Shown here: piece after piece, positions 55,684 through 64,000 of the stretch
Numbering within the stretch: position 1 is the first letter of the stretch
Layout: each line of letters begins with the position of its first letter
Origin: Saccharicrinis sp963663905
GTDB lineage: Bacteria; Bacteroidota; Bacteroidia; Bacteroidales; Marinilabiliaceae
NCBI GenBank assembly: GCA_963663905.2
Contig: OY760657.1
Location: 4,712,001-4,776,000 of the forward strand
DNA: 64,000 bases
Direction of reading: 5' to 3'
Notes under the pieces: generated by a model
Told to the model about the DNA's origin: nothing
What the model saw: the letters and a program-made list of their open reading frames with translations, nothing else
Databases searched by the model: none
Made by a program: the position numbers and the translations under genes

Positions 55684-56790
55684 ATGAAAGACAATCTTAA
55701 ATACATTATAGGTATACTAGCAGTAATTGTTGGCATTATCCTTCTTTGGTATTTTAGGGCTATAGTCTTCTTTATTATATTATCTGCTATACTTTCACTT
55801 GTTGCTCGTCCGATATTTGAATTTTTCAGAGGCAAACACACAAAAAAAATTAAGCTATCAAAGTCACTTAGCGCTCTTGCTACAGTATTATTAATATGGT
55901 CTATTATTATTTCAATATTAAGTTTTACAGTTCCTTTTATTATTGAAGAAATTCAGTTTCTTTCAACGGCGGATTACTATCTAATTATTGACAAGTTTGA
56001 TAATACAACAACAAATCTACTTTTACCTCTAAAAGATACCTTTATTGCAGACACAGGTTTTCCAATGATTAAAGACCAGATAAACGAATTCTTCAAATCT
56101 GTATTTAGCCTATCCAGGATCCATGAAGTACTTTCTTCATTTATTGATTTTATAGGAAGTACATTTATTGCGATGTTTTCGATTTCGTTTATTACGTTCT
56201 TCCTGCTAAAAGAGGAGTCACTATTATTAGAAAGTATTAAACTCATAGTTCCTGAAGTATATTACGTTGGTGTAGATCATATGTTATGGTCTATTAACAG
56301 ACTCTTAAAACGTTATTTTACAGGAATAATAATTCAAATTACATTAATCTCCATATTAATAATTATAGGTTTAATGATAATTGGCTTAGAATTTCGACAC
56401 GCTTTAATCATTGGACTATTTTCAGGCTTTATAAACATTATTCCTTATTTGGGTCCACTCATTGGCGCTTCCTTTGGAATAGTCGTATCAATGGTAGTTT
56501 ATTTACAAACAGCAACACCACCACCTTTAATGATATTTTTTGGTGCAATAATAATCCTATACATAATTGTACAACTGCTCGATAATATATTATTTCAACC
56601 AATGATATTCTCCACCAGTGTAAAAGCACATCCATTAGAGATCTTCTTAGTTATTATCATGGCAGGATATATTGCAGGAATGGCCGGAATGTTTTTAGCT
56701 ATTCCAATTTTTACGATTGTAAGAGTTGTTGCTAAAGAGTTTTTCTCAAAATATAATCTAGTAAGAAAACTAACAGGAAAGCTAGATTAA
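55684..56790 (+). CDS. AI-2E family permease, second copy
   Basis: A 368-residue inner-membrane protein of the AI-2E/PerM family. Two membrane segments near the N-terminus (about 8-45), a long soluble insert with one span, then a string of hydrophobic helices at the C-terminal half including LFSGFINIIPYLGPLIGASFG. It is only distantly similar to the copy at 44301-45386. The transported substrate is unknown. It ends 14 bases before the convergent SPOR gene. Confidence 0.87.
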   Translation: MKDNLKYIIGILAVIVGIILLWYFRAIVFFIILSAILSLVARPIFEFFRGKHTKKIKLSKSLSALATVLLIWSIIISILSFTVPFIIEEIQFLSTADYYLIIDKFDNTTTNLLLPLKDTFIADTGFPMIKDQINEFFKSVFSLSRIHEVLSSFIDFIGSTFIAMFSISFITFFLLKEESLLLESIKLIVPEVYYVGVDHMLWSINRLLKRYFTGIIIQITLISILIIIGLMIIGLEFRHALIIGLFSGFINIIPYLGPLIGASFGIVVSMVVYLQTATPPPLMIFFGAIIILYIIVQLLDNILFQPMIFSTSVKAHPLEIFLVIIMAGYIAGMAGMFLAIPIFTIVRVVAKEFFSKYNLVRKLTGKLD

Positions 56791-56804
56791 TTAATGAATA
56801 AATT

Positions 56805-57455
56805 TTAAAGTGTTTGTTTAATTAATAGAGAGTCTTTTCCTTTTGGATATAATTCCTCCTCAGATAATTCCTGAACAGGTATTCTTCTACCATCTTTAGT
56901 TGAAATAATAAAGGAATCATTAAAACCCATTTTTTTTATGTCTTCTAAAAACAATCTCGCTTTTTGATAATCTCTAAATATTCCGATGGTATATTGGTTA
57001 ATACTGTCATAAGTCTCTTGATTAATTGCAACAAGATTTTCCGTAAACCTTTTCAGATTTATACTTTTAAATGCGCCAATTTGAACACGAAATCTTAGGC
57101 CAGTTTCGTTTCTCTCATCTAAATTAGCATCAATAATCTTATCTAATTTTTTCTTATATACAGTTAATGAGTCTTCGAGAATATTATTTGCTTTTTGCAG
57201 ATCTGTATATTTTAATTGCAAGGCACCAAAATTTTCATCAGACGAAGATCCGGTAAAATTTATCATTCCTTTTAACAAAAAAACAAGTAACAATGAGACA
57301 AAAAAGAAAATTTGAAAATACAAAGCTTTCCTAAGTTTGACTATTTTCTGTGATTGATTACGGTTTACTTTCCTCAATCTATCAACCTCCTTACCCACAG
57401 CCTCTTGCCGTAAGATATTCCTCTTATTTTCAAATTCAAATTCCTGAGAAGTCAT
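56805..57455 (-). CDS. Membrane-anchored SPOR-domain protein
   Basis: A 216-residue protein. A cytoplasmic, basic N-terminus (about 1-45), one membrane span (about 46-66, ALYFQIFFFVSLLLVFLLKG), a coiled coil (about 75-115), and a C-terminal SPOR-like domain (RFRVQIGAFKSINLKRF). Peptidoglycan-binding at the division septum is typical for SPOR proteins. This is the second SPOR protein in the window; the lipoprotein at 857 has a different anchor. Confidence 0.75.
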   Translation of the reverse strand: MTSQEFEFENKRNILRQEAVGKEVDRLRKVNRNQSQKIVKLRKALYFQIFFFVSLLLVFLLKGMINFTGSSSDENFGALQLKYTDLQKANNILEDSLTVYKKKLDKIIDANLDERNETGLRFRVQIGAFKSINLKRFTENLVAINQETYDSINQYTIGIFRDYQKARLFLEDIKKMGFNDSFIISTKDGRRIPVQELSEEELYPKGKDSLLIKQTL

Positions 57456-57562
57456 AAACAGTATTATGTTGTATTAAAAAACTCCTTAAAAATAAAAAAA
57501 ATCTATCTATTGGCCTGAATTTTATACTAAAACAAAGCCAACTTGATAAATTTTAATACTTT

Positions 57563-58177
57563 TCACGAGTTAATTACTTCATTTAACACTTCTATAATAC
57601 TAGGATAGGTATTTTGATAAATAGCATCAATATCCTCTAATTTTCGCCATTCTGCGAGTTGAATATCTTCTTCTAGTTGAGGTACAGGTACATCATTACC
57701 TTCAAATTCCATCTCGTACCAATAAGTTTTCTTTAATATTAATTTAGATTTTAACCAGTAAGTATGATATGTAGGAGATAAAGGATTTAATATTTTCAAA
57801 GGAGAGATGCCACACTCTTCTTCAACTTCTCTTAATGCTGTTTCTTCTATTGATTCACCTTTCTCAGCCTTACCTTTAGGTAAATCCCAAACACCTAAAC
57901 GATGAATAACCAATATTTCATTGTGTTTATTTTTCACCACGCCTCCTGCTGCATGAATAACCTTAAAACATTCAGAAAATAATTCTAACAATTCATTTAA
58001 ATCGTGATGATAAACAAAAGCACTTTTTATATCCTTTTTACTTTCAAAATGATTTATAAAATCTTTTAATTCTTTCTTATTAGAATATTTAAAAATAGCA
58101 CCAAAACTATTATTTAAATCTCTCTCTATATTGTTAGTTAAAAAAACAATTCTATCGTTGAAAAAAACTTTATACAT
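57563..58177 (-). CDS. NUDIX hydrolase
   Basis: A 204-residue protein. An N-terminal domain (about 1-80, MYKVFFNDRIVFLTNNIE) is followed by a NUDIX domain with the box GKAEKGESIEETALREVEEE, and continues to a C-terminal helix. The box keeps the metal-binding Glu residues, so it should cleave nucleoside-diphosphate-type compounds. The longer open frame reaches 58420, but its extra part is antisense to pyrE. ATG 58177 gives the family-typical start; 58186 is possible. Its start lies 7 bases from the pyrE start on the other strand. Confidence 0.85.
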   Translation of the reverse strand: MYKVFFNDRIVFLTNNIERDLNNSFGAIFKYSNKKELKDFINHFESKKDIKSAFVYHHDLNELLELFSECFKVIHAAGGVVKNKHNEILVIHRLGVWDLPKGKAEKGESIEETALREVEEECGISPLKILNPLSPTYHTYWLKSKLILKKTYWYEMEFEGNDVPVPQLEEDIQLAEWRKLEDIDAIYQNTYPSIIEVLNEVINS

Positions 58178-58180
58178 TTG
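58173..58180 (+). promoter_or_regulatory. pyrE -7 element TACATTTG
   Basis: TACATTTG fits TAnnTTTG and ends 4 bases before the pyrE ATG (58185), so the transcript would begin at or a base or two from the start codon: a leaderless or nearly leaderless mRNA. It overlaps the NUDIX start codon. No clear -33 partner. Confidence 0.5.
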
Positions 58181-58184
58181 TCGC

Positions 58185-58817
58185 ATGGAAAAAGTATCAG
58201 AAACTATAGCAAAACATTTGTTGCAAATTAAGGCAATTAAATTGCAACCAGCAAACCCATTTACATGGGCTTCAGGATGGAAATCGCCAATATATTGCGA
58301 TAACAGAAAAACTTTATCATATCCTGAAGTTAGGGATAATATAAAATCTAGTTTTGTTTCCCTAGTTAACGAATTGTACCCGGAGGCAGAAGTTATTGCC
58401 GGTGTTGCTACTGGAGCCATTGCTCAAGGAGCTCTTGTTGCAGATGCATTACAAAAACCATTTGTTTACGTTCGCTCAGCTCCAAAAGGTCATGGTATGG
58501 AAAACCTTATTGAAGGAGATATTAAACCAGGTAAAAAAGTTGTAGTAATCGAAGATCTTATTTCCACTGGAGGAAGTAGCCTTAAAGCGGTTGAAGCATT
58601 AAGAGCAGCTGGTTGTGAAGTACTAGGCATGGTTGCAATTTTTACTTACGGTTTTCAGACTGCAGTTGACAACTTTGCTGAAAAAGAAGTTAAGATTGAC
58701 ACTCTAAGTGACTATCAGACATTAATTGAGGTTGCAGTTGAAACAGGTTATGTATCTGCAGATGATGTTAAAACATTAAGCAACTGGAGAAAAAGCCCTT
58801 CAAGCTGGGGAGTATAG
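58185..58817 (+). CDS. pyrE: Orotate phosphoribosyltransferase
   Basis: A 210-residue enzyme of de novo pyrimidine synthesis: orotate plus PRPP gives OMP and pyrophosphate. Residues ASGWKSPIYCDNRKTLSYPE match the OPRTase orotate/PRPP region, and KVVVIEDLISTGGSSLKA is the PRPP-binding motif. I chose ATG 58185 (MEKVSETIAKHL); the frame opens at 58131 but that extension is antisense to the NUDIX N-terminus and precedes the promoter. It has its own terminator. Confidence 0.95.
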   Translation: MEKVSETIAKHLLQIKAIKLQPANPFTWASGWKSPIYCDNRKTLSYPEVRDNIKSSFVSLVNELYPEAEVIAGVATGAIAQGALVADALQKPFVYVRSAPKGHGMENLIEGDIKPGKKVVVIEDLISTGGSSLKAVEALRAAGCEVLGMVAIFTYGFQTAVDNFAEKEVKIDTLSDYQTLIEVAVETGYVSADDVKTLSNWRKSPSSWGV

Positions 58818-58843
58818 TTAAATATTAAGAAATGATTTAATAT

Positions 58844-58880
58844 AAGCTCATAGAGATTTGCATCTTCATGAGCTTTTTTA
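58844..58880 (+). terminator. Terminator of pyrE
   Basis: AAGCTCAT (58844-58851) pairs with ATGAGCTT (58868-58875) before a T run. It overlaps an upstream in-frame ATG for the next gene, supporting the later start at 58891. Confidence 0.8.
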
Positions 58881-58890
58881 TTGTATTGTT

Positions 58891-59295
58891 ATGACTCAAT
58901 TTGAAAGTGATATAAAAAAAGCCTTACACAACGATGAAACCATTTTTTCCTTCATCTCAAACTTTAATAATTTTCAGAACCTTATTCCTCAGGATAAAAT
59001 AACGGATTGGCAAAGTACTGAAGATACATGCAGATTTAAAGTAGAAGGCATTGGAGACGCAGGCTTAAAGATAATTGATAAGGAACCTTTCAAAACTGTC
59101 AAATATTCTACAGACGGAAAAGTTCCTTTTAATTTCTATTTATGGGTTCAGTTAAAGCAGGTAGCAGAAAACGACACCAGAATAAAACTGACAATTAAAG
59201 CAGATTTAAATCCAATGATGAAAATGATGGTTAGTAAACATGTAAAGAAGTTTTTAAACATGCTTGGTGATGCCATAGCTAATTACCATTATTAA
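58891..59295 (+). CDS. SRPBCC-superfamily (START-like) protein
   Basis: A 134-residue protein with the shape of an SRPBCC/polyketide-cyclase-like domain: an N-terminal beta strand and helix (IFSFISNFNNFQNLIPQD), a central antiparallel sheet with FKVEGIGDAGLK, and a long C-terminal helix (HVKKFLNMLGDAI). No catalytic residues can be assigned. ATG 58891 is used because the frame upstream runs through the pyrE terminator. The function is unknown. Confidence 0.7.
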   Translation: MTQFESDIKKALHNDETIFSFISNFNNFQNLIPQDKITDWQSTEDTCRFKVEGIGDAGLKIIDKEPFKTVKYSTDGKVPFNFYLWVQLKQVAENDTRIKLTIKADLNPMMKMMVSKHVKKFLNMLGDAIANYHY

Positions 59296-59301
59296 TACCT
59301 A

Positions 59302-60051
59302 CTATTGAATAATGAATTCTACTTCTTTAAATGAATAAGTTTGTTCCTGACCATTTTCTTTAGACAAAATCAACTGCCCGTATTCAGATATACCCTTAAT
59401 ACGGGCTTTAAATTCTCCTTCCGCATCTTTATAATCAAAAAGTCCATTATGGCGAAACAAATTATTTAGATACATATCATTAATATTACTGACGTTTTCT
59501 TCATCATCCAACTGCGAATAATATTTAAAAATATTGTTAAGTAATTCGTTTAATACTTCATCCAAATCAGAATCTTTATTTATAATATTCTTTAAAGATA
59601 TGGGATTAGGAGCATCACTATAAAATTTATCTTGATTAATATTTAACCCAATTCCAATAATTGAACTACCAATAAATTTCGAAGACAAAGAATTCTCAAT
59701 TAAAATTCCACCAATTTTTAAGTTTTTATAATAGATATCATTAGGCCATTTAATACAAAAATCGCTTGAATACTGTTTTAGATAATCCAAAATACCTAAA
59801 CAAACAAATTTTGAAATAATAAATTGATCTTGCGCAAGAATAAATTCTGGCTTAAGAAATAGGCTAAATGTTAAGTTTTTACCTTTTTCACTTTCCCAGG
59901 AATTACCCTTTTGCCCTTTTCCAGCAGATTGAAATTTGGTTATAACTACACTATACTCAGAAAGACCTTCAGTTATGAGTGATTTTATTTTATCATTTGT
60001 AGAAGGTAAGCTTTCAAAAACTATACATTCAGAATTAATATTCTTTGTCAT
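59302..60051 (-). CDS. birA: Biotin--[acetyl-CoA-carboxylase] ligase
   Basis: A 249-residue biotin protein ligase without an N-terminal DNA-binding domain, so it acts only as an enzyme. The biotinyl-AMP site reads SAGKGQKGNSWESEKG (usually GRGQxGN; the first Arg is Lys here), and the substrate motif is KWPNDIYYKNLKIGGILIEN. It attaches biotin to the BCCP of carboxylases. It is divergent from rsfS. Confidence 0.92.
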   Translation of the reverse strand: MTKNINSECIVFESLPSTNDKIKSLITEGLSEYSVVITKFQSAGKGQKGNSWESEKGKNLTFSLFLKPEFILAQDQFIISKFVCLGILDYLKQYSSDFCIKWPNDIYYKNLKIGGILIENSLSSKFIGSSIIGIGLNINQDKFYSDAPNPISLKNIINKDSDLDEVLNELLNNIFKYYSQLDDEENVSNINDMYLNNLFRHNGLFDYKDAEGEFKARIKGISEYGQLILSKENGQEQTYSFKEVEFIIQ

Positions 60052-60144
60052 AAATTTAACTTAAACAGGACAAATTGGCATTAAAATAATTTAGGCAAAA
60101 TTATTGCGTAAAAGTAGTTTGTAAATGTAAAAGTAAAAAAGTAG

Positions 60145-60152
60145 TATCTTTG
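60145..60152 (+). promoter_or_regulatory. rsfS-ftsH promoter -7 element TATCTTTG
   Basis: TATCTTTG fits TAnnTTTG about 64 bases before the rsfS start. A TTTG is 23 bases upstream, longer than the usual 19-base spacing. Confidence 0.5.
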
Positions 60153-60215
60153 TCTTTTTCTAGTATTTTAGCAAAAAATAAAAACGAAATAAATTTATAA
60201 AACGAATTAATATTA

Positions 60216-60590
60216 ATGATAGATCAAGAAAATACTTCAACTGAACAATTAGTAGATACGATTGTTGAGGGTATTCAGGAAAAAAAAGGCACAAATATTG
60301 CAATTTTAGATATGAGAGAAATTGACAGTAGTATTTGTCAGTTTTTTATTATTTGTGACGGGGACAGTAATACGCACGTTGATGCAATTGGGAATTCGGT
60401 TGAAGATTATGTACGAAAAAAAATCAATGACAAACCATTTCATGTTGAAGGAAGAGAAAATGCGGAATGGATATTAGTTGATTATGTTGATGTAGTAGTA
60501 CACGTATTTCAAAAACCAATCAGAAGTTTTTATAATCTTGAAGGATTATGGGCTGATGCAAAACGTACTGATATTGAGAACCTTTTCTAG
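60216..60590 (+). CDS. rsfS: Ribosomal silencing factor RsfS
   Basis: A 124-residue RsfS/Iojap-family protein. The conserved region includes ILDMREIDSSICQFFIICDGDSNTHVDA and the ending VDVVVHVFQKPIRSFYNLEGLW. RsfS binds L14 and blocks subunit joining when nutrients are scarce. It lies 23 bases before ftsH and probably shares its transcript. Confidence 0.95.
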   Translation: MIDQENTSTEQLVDTIVEGIQEKKGTNIAILDMREIDSSICQFFIICDGDSNTHVDAIGNSVEDYVRKKINDKPFHVEGRENAEWILVDYVDVVVHVFQKPIRSFYNLEGLWADAKRTDIENLF

Positions 60591-60613
60591 TTCTAACAAA
60601 TTTCATTTAACAA

Positions 60614-62662
<2,049 letters not shown>

Positions 62663-62687
62663 AACAAAAAAATAAAAAGTAATACTT

Positions 62688-62717
62688 AGAGGAATAGTAA
62701 TAACTATTCCTCTTTTT
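62688..62717 (+). terminator. Terminator of ftsH
   Basis: AGAGGAATAGT (62688-62698) pairs perfectly with ACTATTCCTCT (62703-62713), followed by T run. Confidence 0.9.
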
Positions 62718-62849
62718 ATTTTCATTTAGTTCAAAACATTTCTATATATATTAAAGCTATTTAATTCATTTGTAATTCAGCTCATTATAAATACGGCACG
62801 TTTTTAAGCAATTACTTTCATTTAATATGTATTTTAATGAACAAAAATG

Positions 62850-62879
62850 ATTGAAAATACAGTAAACTACTTAATTTTG
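62850..62879 (+). promoter_or_regulatory. cdsA promoter
   Basis: TTG (62851-62853) with 18 bases to TAATTTTG (62872-62879), the -33/-7 pattern, about 22 bases before the cdsA start codon. Confidence 0.7.
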
Positions 62880-62900
62880 CAGCTGAATTAAAAAGAGCAA

Positions 62901-63713
62901 ATGAACAATTTTTGGCAACGCACATTAACAGGGATCCTATTTGTAATCGTATTAGCCGGTGGCATTTTTTACCATCAACTATCCTTTGCTGCTATTTTTC
63001 TGCTTATTGTAGTTGCAGGAATTCATGAGATGCATCGTCTATTTTCTAAATCAGAAACTCAGATTGATTTATTTACAACTGCATTTTTAGGAATATTTAT
63101 ATTTATATCCATCTACCTTGTACAGGCGAATTTATTTGATCACTCCATATTTTTAGCTATTATTCCAATTACAGCTTACATTTTCATCAAAGAATTATTT
63201 CAACAAAATAAAGCTCCATTAATAAATATTGCCTTAAGTTTATTTACTGCAAGTTATGTTGCATTACCATTTGCACTAATGAATCTATTAGCTTTTAATA
63301 ATGGGGAATATAATTTCCATCTGCCTTTAGCCATATTTATTTTAGTGTGGATTAATGATACCGGAGCTTACCTTTCGGGAATCACATTAGGTAAACATAA
63401 ATTCTTTGAAAGAATAAGTCCTAAGAAAACATGGGAAGGCACTATAGGAGGCTTTGCCTTAACTATTATTGCTTCGTATGTGTTATCTTTGCTTTGGAAC
63501 GAAATGAACACCATTCAATGGTTAATATTTGGAGGAATCACTTCAACTATGGCTGTTTTAGGTGATCTAACAGAATCAATGTTTAAACGAAGTATTGGAG
63601 TAAAAGATTCCGGAACTATACTTCCTGGACATGGTGGCGTATTAGATAGATTTGATGCAGTATTGTTTGCCATCCCAATGGCAGTATTTTATATAGAACT
63701 ATTTGTAAGATAA
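62901..63713 (+). CDS. cdsA: Phosphatidate cytidylyltransferase
   Basis: A 270-residue inner-membrane enzyme with about 7-8 hydrophobic helices. The family signature is at the C-terminus, KDSGTILPGHGGVLDRFDA, with SPKKTWEGTIGGF before it. It makes CDP-diacylglycerol from phosphatidate and CTP, the branch point of phospholipid synthesis. It is followed 5 bases later by the start of psd, consistent with one phospholipid operon. Confidence 0.95.
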   Translation: MNNFWQRTLTGILFVIVLAGGIFYHQLSFAAIFLLIVVAGIHEMHRLFSKSETQIDLFTTAFLGIFIFISIYLVQANLFDHSIFLAIIPITAYIFIKELFQQNKAPLINIALSLFTASYVALPFALMNLLAFNNGEYNFHLPLAIFILVWINDTGAYLSGITLGKHKFFERISPKKTWEGTIGGFALTIIASYVLSLLWNEMNTIQWLIFGGITSTMAVLGDLTESMFKRSIGVKDSGTILPGHGGVLDRFDAVLFAIPMAVFYIELFVR

Positions 63714-63717
63714 GGTT

Positions 63718-64000
63718 ATGACAATTCACAAAGAAGGCTATAAAACTATATTAGTTGCCTTTATTATTGCCGCTGCTATTGTTGCAGTATGTTATTATAC
63801 AATTGATAACAATATTATTCGAAACTCCTGTTACGGAATTGCAATAATATTATTTCTGTTAATTGTAAATTTCTTTAGGAGCCCAAAGCGTATCTGTAAT
63901 CAGATAAAAAATGCTGTAATTACTCCAGCAGATGGAGAAGTAGTAGTTATTGAAGATGTAGATGAACCTGAGTACTTCAAAGCAAAATGCAAGCAAGTAT
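63718..64000 (+). CDS. psd: Phosphatidylserine decarboxylase, 5' part (cut by window)
   Basis: The open frame begins at ATG 63718 and runs to the end of the window (94 codons). Two hydrophobic segments (about 10-28 and 38-52) are followed by NFFRSPKRICNQ and ITPADGEVVVIEDVDEPEYF, which match the N-terminal region of the short bacterial Psd. It converts phosphatidylserine to phosphatidylethanolamine after self-cleavage; the cleavage motif lies beyond the window. Adjacent to cdsA. Confidence 0.88.
   Translation, partial: MTIHKEGYKTILVAFIIAAAIVAVCYYTIDNNIIRNSCYGIAIILFLLIVNFFRSPKRICNQIKNAVITPADGEVVVIEDVDEPEYFKAKCKQV

Noticed and set aside
58131..58184. Longer pyrE start
   Set aside because: The extra 18 codons are antisense to the NUDIX N-terminus and include the -7 element; the family start is MEKVSETIAK at 58185.
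58178..58420. Longer NUDIX start
   Set aside because: That part is the complement of pyrE coding sequence; the family-like start is at 58177.

Overview
This window is AT-rich bacterial DNA from a member of the phylum Bacteroidota, most likely Bacteroidales or Marinilabiliales (the order is an inference). The evidence is SusC/SusD pairs, a hybrid two-component sensor with a fused AraC domain, TAnnTTTG-type -7 promoter elements, few Shine-Dalgarno sequences, tRNAs without encoded CCA, and a type B L31 ribosomal protein.

Layout. 1-4.8 kb: an OmpR-type response regulator, a SPOR lipoprotein and a YihX-like phosphatase, then a tRNA(CAT) followed by tandem 414-bp units. Each unit carries the tRNA 3' half, a terminator, a small GIY-YIG nuclease gene and an 18-bp hairpin. 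A tiny hydrophobic ORF and a membrane histidine kinase follow. 5-10 kb: a berberine-bridge-like flavoprotein, a 760-bp non-coding stretch with an 11-bp repeat, thioredoxin and a first LonA protease.

10-36 kb is a large polysaccharide-utilization region on the minus strand. It reads SusC, SusD, GH92, GH43, GH92, GH89, an HGSNAT-like acetyltransferase broken by a one-base frameshift, an HTCS regulator and GH28. Upstream of susC lie a TAAATTTG promoter element, a direct repeat spaced 21 bp (possible regulator site) and a 12.5-unit, 41-43-bp repeat array. Beyond these are a metallophosphoesterase lipoprotein and a GH2 beta-galactosidase. The enzymes suggest attack on a complex mannose/GlcNAc/galactose-containing glycan, possibly host-like or glycosaminoglycan-like; the substrate is not proven. 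A leftover SusD C-terminal tail sits just after the intact SusD gene.

36.6-47.7 kb looks like a signalling and stress module: hybrid histidine kinase with Hpt, NtrC-type sigma-54 activator, PAS kinase, single-domain receiver, CsbD-like protein, coiled-coil lipoprotein, MscS channel, AI-2E-type permease, YtxH protein, universal stress protein and Dps. A degenerate sigma-54-like site precedes the PAS kinase.

47.8-64 kb is mostly housekeeping: tRNA-His, AlkD-like protein, a class V aminotransferase, an acetyltransferase-like protein, L31, a second LonA, an ADP-ribosylglycohydrolase homologue with altered active-site motif, a second AI-2E-type permease, a SPOR protein, NUDIX hydrolase and pyrE (divergent, start codons 7 bp apart), an SRPBCC protein, biotin ligase, rsfS, ftsH, cdsA and the 5' end of psd, cut by the window edge.
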